The notes beneath the pieces were generated by a model. The model was not told the DNA's origin. It was given only the letters and a program-made list of their open reading frames with translations, and did not search any database. A stretch of DNA of 64,000 bases, taken from Saururus chinensis (Eukaryota; Streptophyta; Magnoliopsida; Piperales; Saururaceae). Numbering within the stretch: the stretch's first letter is position 1; every line of letters begins with the position of its first letter. Both the position numbers and the translations under genes were made by a program. The stretch covers positions 10,446,995 to 10,510,994 of the forward strand of contig CP141142.1 of the NCBI GenBank assembly GCA_035235625.1. The letters are read 5' to 3'. Below, one piece after another: positions 36,970-48,572 of this stretch.

Positions 36970-37925
36970 AAGAGTGATAGTTTTTTAAATATTCTTGGAT
37001 TACAATATTGACTGAGCCATGAATAGCTACTGTCATTTTTTAGCTCCAAATTCTTGCGTGTTGTCGTTATCTCTGCTTTAATAATTATTTGTGGGGAAAA
37101 AGGCGTAAGTATTGTTGAACAAGAAACTGAACCATCATTTTCTATTTACTTCCCATCAAGAAAAGAACATTGAGTGGAAGATGTTGTCTTGAAGTGTATG
37201 GAACGGGCTCATTGTAAGTTCAAGATAATTAGCATTTCAAATATGTGATCATTCATATTGTTTTGGTGGTAAACAACAGATACTTCCTTAAAAAATGTTG
37301 ATAACTGCTTTGTGATATCTTACATCAAATATATTATAGCTTTCGCTTTTCTATATGATCATTCCATACAAATTTATCCGTGAATGACTGCATTGAATAA
37401 GACAGCGTTTACTTATTCAAGACAACACATTCTTCTTGGCCACAGCTCTGATACCGGAACGACCAAGCAGGAGGTTTCTTTGGAATGATAATATTTTTTA
37501 GAACCTTCTCATACAGAAGAAAACGTTTTTAGAACCACATGCCTTTTCTTGCTGAATATAGTTCACCCAATTACACCCATGGAATGGACAAAAGTATTAA
37601 TGACTATAGATAGAACCTTTGACAAAAGTACACATTGATGATATGTTTGGTATGCGTTGGAACAGGAGTAGAACCTTTGATATAAGTTAAGTAATAATAT
37701 ATTATTATAATATTTCTTTTATAGTATAATAAGACATGATAAATTATAATTTGTTAACAAACACGAGACCACCAAAGTGTTCTATGAGCATTTCGAGAAA
37801 AAAAAACAAAGGCGGCACAAAGTGTGCTTCATGGTTTTGACGATTAATTAAAAAGATATAAAAGTTTACAGATAAAAACTAAATCATACACGTCTACTTA
37901 AAGTGTGACCAACCGGTCCATCTTA
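36970..37925. other. 3' flank of the beta-xylosidase gene
   Basis: The first 100-150 bp would be the 3' untranslated region. No further gene, and no clear repeat boundary, was recognised up to the MITE at 37926. Confidence 0.5.
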
Positions 37926-38405
37926 GGGGCTGTTTGGGTACTGAATCGTGAGAAGATTCAGTCGATTCAGCACTGAATTTTTAGAATTTTGTTTGTGTAT
38001 AAAAGTTGCGCTAAATTAAAAATTCACTGAATCACCTCGATTGAGTCTTCTAATCACCATTTTAAAAATTATAGATTTTATATTTTTCAATGGTTATCAT
38101 TCATAACGATTTGAGCCTTGACAAACGTGCCATATAGGTAGGGCCCACTTTAAAAATTTAAAATTATCTGCCCTTGTGGGATCTTGTTTGATAGATCTTG
38201 AATTTAGAAGCGTAATGGTACGAAGAACGTGCATATCCGAGTTTGAGAGAGAGAGAGAGTTATATTAGTTTAAAGTTTTAAAATTGGGTTTGACGCGAAA
38301 TATGAATTTATTCTAACAAATTCTCTATCCAAACGTAATTCAGCTTCAACGGTGAATTTTTTAAATTATTTCACTACTGAATTAATTTAGTACCCAAATG
38401 ACCCC
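37926..38405. mobile_element. PIF/Harbinger (Tourist-like) MITE, 480 bp
   Basis: The left end GGGGCTGTTTGGGTAC pairs with the right end GTACCCAAATGACCCC (one mismatch plus one indel-like difference). TTA flanks it on both sides (37923-37925 and 38406-38408). A 3-bp TWA target duplication with GGG...TTTGGGTA ends is typical of Tourist elements. No transposase. It lies about 950 bp past the end of the beta-xylosidase gene. Confidence 0.8.
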
Positions 38406-38408
38406 TTA

Positions 38409-40482
38409 ATACGTAATATTCAACTCAAAAGACATGAAGAAGGCCACCGTTTTTTATTTAAAATATAAATCACAGCCATTTTAAGAGAAAACTATGAGAG
38501 GCCTTTTTTTGGGGGGGTAAGAAACCATGCTGAGTGTGTGTTATCTCAGTATACGTGCCAAGCTTGATCAGTCAAACTTCTATAATATGTTCTTTTCTTC
38601 ATACTACTTTACTGTATGAAAAAAATTGACAATTACGCAAAATATCCCACAAATCCTTCTCAGAGAAACCTCTGTGGTCTTTCTTTCTGTACCCAATTCT
38701 TTGCAGCTTTGAACAAAAGGGGGGTTCTTTCCCCATCTCTCCACTCCCACGGTTTTGTTGACCTTGCATGCTTAGCTTTCTCCTTGAGGTGCCCCACTTC
38801 ATGTGAAGAAGAAATCACATATTTGGATTTTCTCTCTCGAACTCCCATATAAATTCTAAGCTCACTTTTGATCTACAAGCGAGGGTAAAGGTTCGGCCTT
38901 TTTTAGTTTTTTTTTCTGCCATCTCCTCCACAACTGGCCCCTGGCGACTCTGGCCAAGACGATACATATCGAAACAATACATCCCAAATGGGCTAACTGA
39001 ATTAAAAAATACGAGGAGTGTGTGCCACTGCCACCTTATCTCGGTTGATACGTACTTGTATTGACAAATGCGACCTCCCATGCATACACCTAAATGATAC
39101 AACTTGGGGCTAAATACATAGGATAACGAAATTCTACCGTCGTCATCCATTGTTTTTTGTGTTCTCAAATATCCAAACTAGACTGATTCAATAAGCTTTC
39201 CTCTTGCTTCGTAAGAAAAGTAGACAAGGGATTACATGACCAATTCTGGACCTATGACTCACTCTTTGAGAATGGTATTGGCTGCTTATTTTGGTATAAA
39301 GGAACCCTAAAAAGTTAATATTATGCTCTTAATTTTAAACATATATTTTTAATTAATTTTTTAAAAATATATCATAAAATTTTGAATGAGATGTAGTAGA
39401 ATAATTATTTTACCATGAGTTATAAGAATACACAAAACTGTATTGGGGACATGACATTTACACTTTTACAAATCAAGATTTATGATAAATATCATAAATA
39501 CATCACTAAAATAATTATATCAATTTAAAATAGCTACAAAATATAAAGTTAGGTACTTGTTTGTCATATAATACTCTGATTAATATGAACAATATGACAA
39601 TCTAATGTGCCTAAAATAAACATATAAAAATGAAACAAGTCTGCATTTGAAAGGAAAAAACTATTCACTAAGGCCTTCCTGAAAACCTTTAGTACAAATT
39701 TGTCTTCCTGAAAAACCTGTACCACCAAGGATGCTAAGTATAAATGTATATTAAGTGGTATGGTAAAACCAAAACAAGAATCCAACAAAACATCTTGATA
39801 AAGAATCAAACCAAGAAAAAATTTTGATAAAAATTAAGCCAAGTCACACATGCCTTTCAAAGTCACAATTAAACTTACAAGAAAGGAACCAAACATTAGA
39901 AGGTTATCTAGATACGATAACCTTATATAGGAGTTCAATAACTCACATTAGATATTGGATTACTACAAACTCAACATAAGTTTTTTTAGAAGCCTGCCTT
40001 GCCCTATCCATACCATGAAGTTAAAGCTTACAAGGGCTCATAGACTCCAATGGTTGAGATCTCAACTTCTATTATGATCGAAACCTCTTGTATTGTGTTG
40101 CACTAGACCAGTCATCTTTATTTGTTTTGATCCGTTCGAACTTGACTCCAAGGTCTACATATAACTCTCTTTTGGAGAGCCAGAACTATGAGTTTTTTTA
40201 TACCATACCATTATATCTACGTGGCTAAGACAACTCATATTTGGAGCCAACCAGACATTAGGGTCCTTGTCCTTAAGTGTTGAAATACACAAGTCAGGTT
40301 TATTATCCATTACAAGGATTCACATATGCATTAGGACTTACTTACCCTTACATGACACATTCTAAACATCATACTAATAAATAGCATAAACATTAATATA
40401 AATCATGCATGAAATCTCATGCATTAAGGTACTATCGATTACTCACTGACGTGTCATCAAGATGTTGATGACCATCGATATC
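38409..40482. other. Intergenic stretch, no gene recognised
   Basis: Several short open frames on both strands overlap one another without recognisable motifs. 39270-39560 is very AT-rich. The stretch ends at the long LTR beginning at 40483. Confidence 0.5.
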
Positions 40483-41648
40483 TGTAAGGTCCCTAAATTT
40501 TTTACGATTTTTTGTGATTTTTTTGCTATTTTTCTAGTCATTTTCGGTAGAAAAATGTGACATTTCGGTGTATTTGTATTTACATATTTACCTTAGTATG
40601 GGTGTGGGGCTTAGTCACGGGCCGTAGGTCTCGCCGTGCGCTTTTGACGCAAACTTTGGAGGTATGACGCATGAACAAGAGGTTAACGCGCATTGGGGAT
40701 ATAGATGAAAAAAAAAAGTTTATAAATATGGAATGGGTTGATGCATTCCATAAAGCTCGTAGGACGTCGAGAAACATTTTCACGTCCAGTAACTTTGTGA
40801 AAACCCGAGTGAGTTTTTGGTCGCTCCATTGTCCCTCCTTCATCGTTGGATTTCACCGGTTCTTATCAGGATCCACTTCTACTTACCGCAATGAGTCCGT
40901 AGGTATTGGCTATGACCGCCGCCATATCCTCTTCGCTCCTCCATGAGGTACCATACTTTTCTTTGGTTTTTCTCACCTCTTAAAATTCGTTTTTGGGTTG
41001 TGGGGGCGTGATTTTGATGCCGTTTACGGCCGCTCTCAACTAAACTTATCTTCTTTTGGCTGCTAGGAACCCATAGGCGCTGGCGAGAGCCGCCGCCATG
41101 CTCTCCTTGCTCTTCTATGAGCTACTGGTACTTTGTTCAATTTTTCTTTTCCTTCTTCTCACTATCTAGAGCATTTTTTAGACGCCAATGTGTTTTCAGT
41201 CATCATTCGGCCACCGGACTCCGGTCAGACTCCGTCTAGCCTACCTCAACCTGGTGTTGGTTGGGGGTTGCTTTTTTCGACCCCGCTTCGCCCCTATTGT
41301 CTTGCTCCACCCTTATGCCTCGATTTGGGTCTTACTAGGTCAAGCCTTGGGGTTGGCGCTATTTCACCTTGGCCTTTGCCCCACCACTGCTTGACCTTGA
41401 GCCACTCTTCGCCCTTTTACATGTGATATGCACAGCTGCCCACACCATTGGTTTTGGTTGTGGGTGGCTATCGGCGATGTTGCCATTTTGGTCAACCACC
41501 ACTTCTTCGCCCTAGCTCTGTTGCCCTTTTGTGGGCCTTTGGCAGCCACCGTCCGACCCATCTCCCCCTAGAGTGGCCCTTTTTGGCCGCATGTACATGT
41601 GGCCACGAGTGCGTTTTTGGGTATAAGCATCATATTTGTACCGCCTGA
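40483..41648 (+). mobile_element. Long Tekay/Del-like LTR, left part (split by insertion)
   Basis: It starts TGTAAGGTCCCTAAATTTTT, the counterpart of the complement of the right end of the copy at 42946-46531 (TGTAAGGACCCTC). It stops at 41648 where the Athila-like element is inserted, and resumes at 55810. Within it, two related blocks with CCGCCGCCAT and CTCTTC(G/T)CTC(C/T)TC(C/T)ATGAG(G/C)TAC lie at about 40910 and 41090. Open frames at 41133-41648 are not supported as genes. Confidence 0.7.
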
Positions 41649-42839
41649 TGTTGTTACGTCCAAACTAAGACTATAAAGTAGTCTAGTTCAGATTTCTTTT
41701 TTTACTTATCAACTATAGTAAACAAGGTCGATCTACAGGGAAAGCCTTGTGTGACACAGAAAACTATTACGAAGAGAATAGAATAGAGAAGGAAAGTGAA
41801 GTAGATAATAAGAGACAATCAAAGAGAAAGTGCTAAGGCATCGAAAATCTACTTGCAATAAATCTCTAATGTATACTTCATTCAAATGATAACTCAATTA
41901 AGATCAAATAAAAATTTGTCTCAATCGGAAAATTTATCTTTTAAAGAACTTTGAAATAGAATAATAGTAATTGATTGTTTACTACGTGAAAGTATTAAGT
42001 GTATAATCACAGGGAATTATAAGCATTCAGCGTGCCTTTCGTCAACGCTGAATCAAATAATTATATAGATTATAAACTCCTCAAATATGAAACATCAATT
42101 TAAAATGATAAAGAACTTACTTGAATCAAAGTATCCATTAAACATCAAGTACAAGCTTTATCCTTAGCCTTAGCTTGAGAGCTTTAGAAAGCCATTACAA
42201 TAAAACTAAAAAAAAATATAAAATAAGAGAAAAAAATAGGAGGAGAGAGCTCCAAAGAGGAGAGAATGCCCCATCTATCACGTCCACCCTTCTATTTATA
42301 GGAAAAGAAGGGGGTTGCTTCAAAGAGGAAAGTGAAATCATATCTCTAAATTACATCATGATTGATTGTTTGATTGGACCCATATATCTTCAGAATTTGG
42401 AATTTCTTCCTGAAATAACACTTGTAGCCACGGAAGTATTCTTTCCATTGCCACCAGAATCGTATCAATCCGAATTATACATAAACGATATGATCAAAAT
42501 ACTAAGACTGTGTCAATCTGTCCAAATTAACTTCTTTCGTAATTTAGTTCCATTCATACAAATCTCAAATCAAATGGGTCCACAAGGTTGTGTTCGACCA
42601 TTCCATGCATGTTTAGACCATTAGGAGCCCATTCTTGACTTTAAATAGCTTTGGGTAGTTGGGCTTAACTTCCTCTTCCAGTTGTATCCTGTTGAAGCCT
42701 GTTTAGACATGTAAACTTAATTAAGGTTCAACTAACTTATTCAAAACATAAATAGCCCGAATTAGCAATGAATTAACACAAAATAGGATTGCAAATAGAA
42801 ATTTGAAAATACTTTATTAAACATTATTTCAGTGCATCA
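41649..42839 (-). repeat. 3' LTR of the Athila-like element (1191 bp)
   Basis: Read on the minus strand it starts TGATGCACTGAAATAATG at 42839 and ends ...GGACGTAACAACA at 41649. About two dozen differences from the 5' LTR over 1.1 kb were counted by eye. The open frames inside (for example 42175-42624, with a twin at 55191-55511) are shared LTR sequence, not genes. Confidence 0.9.
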
Positions 42840-42945
42840 AATACCCCCAAACCTACTTTTTGCTAGTCCTCGAGCAAAACAAAAATTAAAACAATAGAAA
42901 ACAAAACTAACTACTCCACTTCCGCAGAAAATCTCGATTGCATTT

Positions 42946-45900
42946 TGTCACGCCCCGACGATGCCCGACCCAAGCCGAACCCGGTCCAGGGGCCGGTCAA
43001 GCGCGAGCGGGGCGACGAAGTGAAGATTGAGAAACGATTCTAGCGGAAGACTTAACCCTAACCATGGGTGATTAACAACAACACGGAGTGCGCACAATCC
43101 TTTGAGCAAGAGTAAATAAAAGGGAAAGAAAATGGTGTTGTTTATCACAAAGTAAACAACAATCTCAAACCCACAAGCTTAGTTTAAGTAAAGCCCACAC
43201 CGGCTCAAAATAAGACATGAGCATCACAACTGTAGTATATGACATAAATCCAAAACAAGAACCCTACACAAAGGTTCGAACATAAAGCATGAAACAAACG
43301 TAGGTAAGTCATGCAACGATCTCCATCATCACACCCAAGCAAGTCACGCAACGATCTCCATCATCACACCCAAGCTACCTCTGACCTTTCCTCAAAGAGG
43401 CAATCCTGTCCGACTGTGTGTCGCACCACGCAGCCCCAAATCAAAATACAAAAGAGGGGTGAGTTTAACAAACTCAGCAATGGTTTTAATATCACTATCA
43501 ACATCGAAAGACACGATAGCATAGTAATAAGATCATTCAAATCCACGATTTACATGGTGCATCATTTTCTGATCACATATTCACATCACTTAAAACTGCA
43601 TCACAGTGCATAATCAACCTGCATGGATGTATCTCTAACATACATATTCCCACATGCATAATAACATCACAATCTGCATGGATGTATCTCTAGCATACAT
43701 ATTCCCACATGCATAATATCATTACAACCTGCATGGATGTATCTCTAACATACATATTCCCACATGTATAATATCATCACAACCTGCATAGATGTATCTC
43801 TAACATACATATTCCCACATGCATAATATCATCACAACCTGCATGGATGTATCTCTAACATACATATTCCCACATGCATAATATCATCACAACCTGCATG
43901 GATGTATCTCTAACATACATATTCCCACATGCATAATATCATCACAACCTGCATGGATGTATCTCTAACATACATATTCCCACATGCATAATAACATCAC
44001 AATCTGCATAGATGTATCTTTAGCATACATATTCCCACATGCATAATATCAAATCAAACTCCATCAAGGAGTAACCACACAATAATGTCACACAGACGGG
44101 AGCATAGACAAGGCCACGAAGGCGTGTCATGGTCCAAAATTCTACACAAGAATTCAAGAAAGATCGGGGTTGTCAATCCCTAATACTACTCACCCTGGAC
44201 AATCCTGGCCAAGGATGTCCCATTCTCACACAGAGAATCTAGAGCAGGGGTGTTCGCCCAGGGACATCTCCTGCGGAGGAAAGAGCCCGAGTTCTCACAC
44301 AGAGAACCCTAGAACACGTGGTAGCGGGGTGCACATGGCATACCACACTGGATTCTCAGGGTCCAGATGACACTCATAATAACATTCTCACAATCCGCAA
44401 GACAAGTACACAACTCGTCTCTACATCATTCCATTTAACAAGACTCAACCCGGGGAGTGCACTCGTTCTACACAGGAACTTCAAATCGTTCCACACAGGA
44501 ACTTCAAATCGTCCCACACAGGAACTTCAAATCAAAATATGTCCTTTCAAACCAATCAACTTGCGATTAATCCACGACCGATCAACCCGGCACATAATTT
44601 CATCACATTGCATCCAATCGGTCAAATTCGATTAATCACGATGAAGCCTCAATTAAAAATCCATTTTCATGATGCGTGCAACATGGTACATGCGTGGGCA
44701 AAGCATACATGAATCCTAATCCATGATAAGTGCTCTCACCAGCCCCTAATGCATCATTCATAATCACAATATTAAGCTTCAACATCATCATTTGACCCCA
44801 CATGTGTGTATGTATCTAGTAGAAGCATTTCACATAATGCATGCCGTCATGCTTGAAATTAAACTCACTACCACACTACACATGTGAATTTCCATCTAAA
44901 CATGAATTCCAGCGGGAATCATAGGAGAAGAATCGTTGAAATCATAGCTAGATTCAAAACTCAACCACAAAGGCTAAACACATATAACATCACTCATTTC
45001 ATCATTGAGTCATCACATTCACCAACATTCCCACACCATTAACCACAATCTATCATGACAAATCAGTCCAACAATGATTGTAGTCCTACTGAAAATATGC
45101 TTAACTAAAGGGAAACAACTATTCCTAATTTCAAAATAACGATTCCAACATCATGCCACAAAATATAAGTCATTCCACCATCTCTAAGCATATATCTCAA
45201 CTCCATAAACTTAATAGCATGCATTTTCAGTAGCCTAACATAGCTTAAAACACTCCACATTCATATAAAATTGGCAAGCTAAAGTGGAATTATCAAAATA
45301 GACATCATGTACACAACATACAATTTTCTGTGTAGCCGATCGATCGCCCTTCAGGCCGTTCGATCGGTTACACGCAAAATTTCAAAATTTACAGTTCAGC
45401 CGATCGATCGCCCTGCAAGGCCGATCGATCGCCAACACGGCAGAACAATCATCTTCTTCCTTCCGCAAATCCAAACCGAAACACCATAGATAACACTTCA
45501 AATCCACATCTAACACCCTAATCATCATCAAAAGTCCTCCTTGACTTCCAGAATATCAAACCAAACCATAATAATGCAAAACCCTAAGAAATCGGGATTA
45601 AATAATTCCATTTTCTAATCTTACCATTAACACACTAAATCAAGCAAACCATTTCGAAATAAGCCAAAAATGGAGAGTTTTACCATGGATAAACAGAGAT
45701 TTTGAAGACCCATTACCTCAGCACTTGATTAAGCTCGGATTAAAGAGTCACCCTTCTTGAAATCCTTGAAAACACAATGAGTTTGAATTAAACTCTAATA
45801 GAAATCGATTTACTCAAGAAATCCCTAATTAAATCTTAGATCTAGGGCTTGTTGGTAGTAAAAATCGAATTTTGAATGTTAGGGTTTGTAGTAAAACACA

Positions 45901-46531
45901 AATCAGTAGCTTTTGATGGTCAAAAACGAATTGAATCAAGGGGAAAATGGTAGATTTGGAAGAAATAAAGAGAAAAACATGGATTAGTGCTTAATTAGAG
46001 TAAGCTTACCTTAATCGGCTTCTAATTCGGGCCTAAGTGGGGATTAGGCCAGCCCTCCTTCCTTAGCCTATTCCCAAAAATGGAAATGGCTCTGGTTTGC
46101 CCTTTTATAGTAAGCGTTGGGGTATGCATAGGTAAGTTTTGGGGTGTAAATATGAAAAGTAGTCTAAAAGTGAGTATTTTGCAAATTTAAGCACAAATTA
46201 AGCCTAGTAAAATTCTAAAAATTTTTGTATGACCTTAAGTATATGTCTAGGTTCATTTGACAAAAAAATAAAATTTTCAACCGTGGGGCCCACAGGGGTC
46301 CCGCCAAAACCCTAATTTTTGGGAAAATAGTGAAAATTCTGAAAAATCTCAAAAATGCACATTTGGTTTAAAATCACTTAAAACCACTAATGTTGAAGTT
46401 AATTTTGGTTAAAACCATCACAAACTCTATTTATTTACGAAATCACCGAATAAGATCAGAAAACGCGTTAATCTCACGATAACCCATAATTAAAGAAAAC
46501 AAAAACCGGTTTAAAGATGAGGGTCCTTACA
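42946..46531 (-). mobile_element. Solo LTR, 3586 bp, Tekay/Del-like, inserted in the Athila-like element
   Basis: It starts TGTCACGCCCCGACGATG and ends GAGGGTCCTTACA. CATTT flanks it on both sides (42941-42945 and 46532-46536). The minus-strand reading (TGTAAGGACCC ... CGGGGCGTGACA) matches the ends of the split LTR at 40483-59181, so both belong to one family in opposite orientations. No coding region is present. A GCCGATCGATCGCC motif occurs three times between 45336 and 45435. Confidence 0.88.
43621..44060. repeat. Tandem repeat, 8 units of 55 bp
   Basis: Units start with GCAT(G/A)GATGTATCT at 43621, 43676, 43731, 43786, 43841, 43896, 43951 and 44006, each followed by ATACATATTCCCACATGCAT. 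They differ by only one or a few bases. They lie within the solo LTR. Confidence 0.9.
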
Positions 46532-46536
46532 CATTT

Positions 46537-47935
46537 AGCATATGCAACAAGCCTTTAAACCCCTAGCTTACACTAGTGGACGAGTTGTGTCTCGTGAGGG
46601 TTTGCAGTGAATCTACCCACAAAATTCAAAACTAGAATGATAAAAGAAAATTAAAATTAAAACCATGTCAAATTTACAAATCAACTCCTCCTAAACATGT
46701 GACTTCATTTAGTAAAATCAATCATGCATAATATAACTTGTCTTCTAAAACAATAATTCATTCTAACAACTTCATATTGGTGGCAAGTACTCATGCATAC
46801 ATAATAGTTTTAGAAAAATAGACATTGCCAAGTAATTATACAATCTCATTCTCATGAATCGAACAACTCAATGTGTCTCATGTCCACTCAGCAATTTTAA
46901 TTTTAACACTAAAAAAATAGGCATTGACATCCATTCATCTTCAAGAGATCATAATAGAGATTCATGCAAAACCTTCCTTGAAAAGTAAAACACCCTAGAT
47001 CACCCGCCAACTCATTCAAGATATAATTGCATAGTGTCCTACTAGAATTTTATGCTCATCTCACATGACATGTGTAAGGCTTAGCCTTTTTAAGCTTTCT
47101 ATAATATCTATGTAATAAGTGTTAGGCCAGTGACTCCCAATCCAGTTGGCTCAGGGCACTAGGTGTTAAAACACCCCTTAGGCTTAATAACTTGAACTAA
47201 ATAGGCTTCAAGGCTATGCATGTCATAAATTAGTCAACTCTACCTTTTGACTCAAACACCCTATGCTTAGTGAGGCACGCCAAGTCCCGAACTGCTCAAT
47301 AGAGTGACTTTAATTCATTACAATTTTTCATTCCTTTTTCCACATTTTTTTAGCACATTATACAATCAACTTGAATTGTGTTGACAAAAAGTCCTTGATT
47401 GTTCTACAAACCAAGAATAGTGAAGCTCAAAACTCTATCATGATAACATGAATGCTACTAGATCATGCCAAAGTTTTACTCTCATAAGAAAATAATTACT
47501 TAGATTCAATGATATTCACCAAGATGTAAGACCATAATCAAGGGCTTGAATTCTCACTTAGGCAAATGTCTTGCTTTGTTTTTTTGTCAAAATAGGAGCA
47601 CAAGAAACCAATATGAAGTAATCAAAACTCAAAATCATTAAATCTGTCAAGTTATATTCTAAGTAGTCTGATGTCATTAAATAAAGTCACATGTCTAGAA
47701 TAAGAATCAATGTAAATAAGCAAAAACATAAAATAAAATAAATCTAATTATTTTTTTCAATTTTTAAGTAAACTAAAAAAACATAAAAAATAACTTTCTA
47801 CACCCCCAAACCTAAACAAAACATTGTCCTCAATGTAATTTTTTTTTTGGTTTTTTTGGAAAAAATCATGAAAAGAAAATCAACCCTCATAATTTGGATT
47901 TTCAAGAGATGTAGACTCAACTTCAGGGACAAAAT
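46537..47935 (-). other. Non-coding 3' part of the Athila-like element
   Basis: This lies between the two nested insertions. It is AT-rich without open frames. A second C-rich run (CACCCCCAAACCTAAAC at about 47800) resembles the polypurine tract at 42840 on the other strand and could be an internal one. Confidence 0.5.
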
Positions 47936-48283
47936 TGTTGTGGACGTTTGTCCACAACGGCGTGGTGGACGGTATGGGTGATGGGAGCGGTACAAGGAGG
48001 CCAAGAAAGGGGAGGGAGGATGGCATGGCCATCAGACAGAAAGGGAAGAGGCACAGAAGAAATGGGAGAAGACAGAACTCAATTTATTTCCTAATCAAAT
48101 GAGGGCCTAGCCCTTACACTTAAATAAGTAAACTAATGGGCTCACTAACAAATGCCTAAGGCCCGTTAACATAATTAAATAAAACCCTAATTACTTAAAT
48201 GCCCTTATTATATAAAAGACCCTAAATATCCTAATACGTGGCCTCAATGGCACCCCTTGGCAGCCCCTAGGACGTTCACAACA
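47936..48283 (-). repeat. 3' LTR of the gene-capturing element
   Basis: 348 bp, TG...CA ends. Its inner neighbour (48284 onward, TTTCACCACGCTTCGCTTGC) carries the 3' end of the internal region; no strong polypurine tract is visible there. Confidence 0.88.
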
Positions 48284-48572
48284 TTTCACCACGCTTCGCT
48301 TGCGCATCACTTCGTCCTCGAGGTGACCTAAAACTCTAGGCATCGAGCCCACCAAAACTCCACTGTGAATAGCGGGTCCAGTACTATGGATGAGACACGC
48401 CGAATGATGGAGATAGTGGGTCACTACTCAAGACGTGCAGAAGCCAGTACAAACATGATGGAAGTGCAGATACAAAACCCAAGGGCAGGACAAAGGAGTG
48501 GCCCGACTTGTTGGTTACAGGACAAAACAGACTGTCCGCACAGGTCTCCAACAAGCGGGGTCATCCCAATGA

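Noticed and set aside
42175..42624. Open frames shared at 42175-42624 and 55191-55511
   Set aside because: The similarity is explained by both lying at the same place in the two LTRs of the Athila-like element.
43621..44060. CRISPR-like array of regular repeats
   Set aside because: The repeats are contiguous 55-bp tandem units without unique spacers, in a plant LTR.
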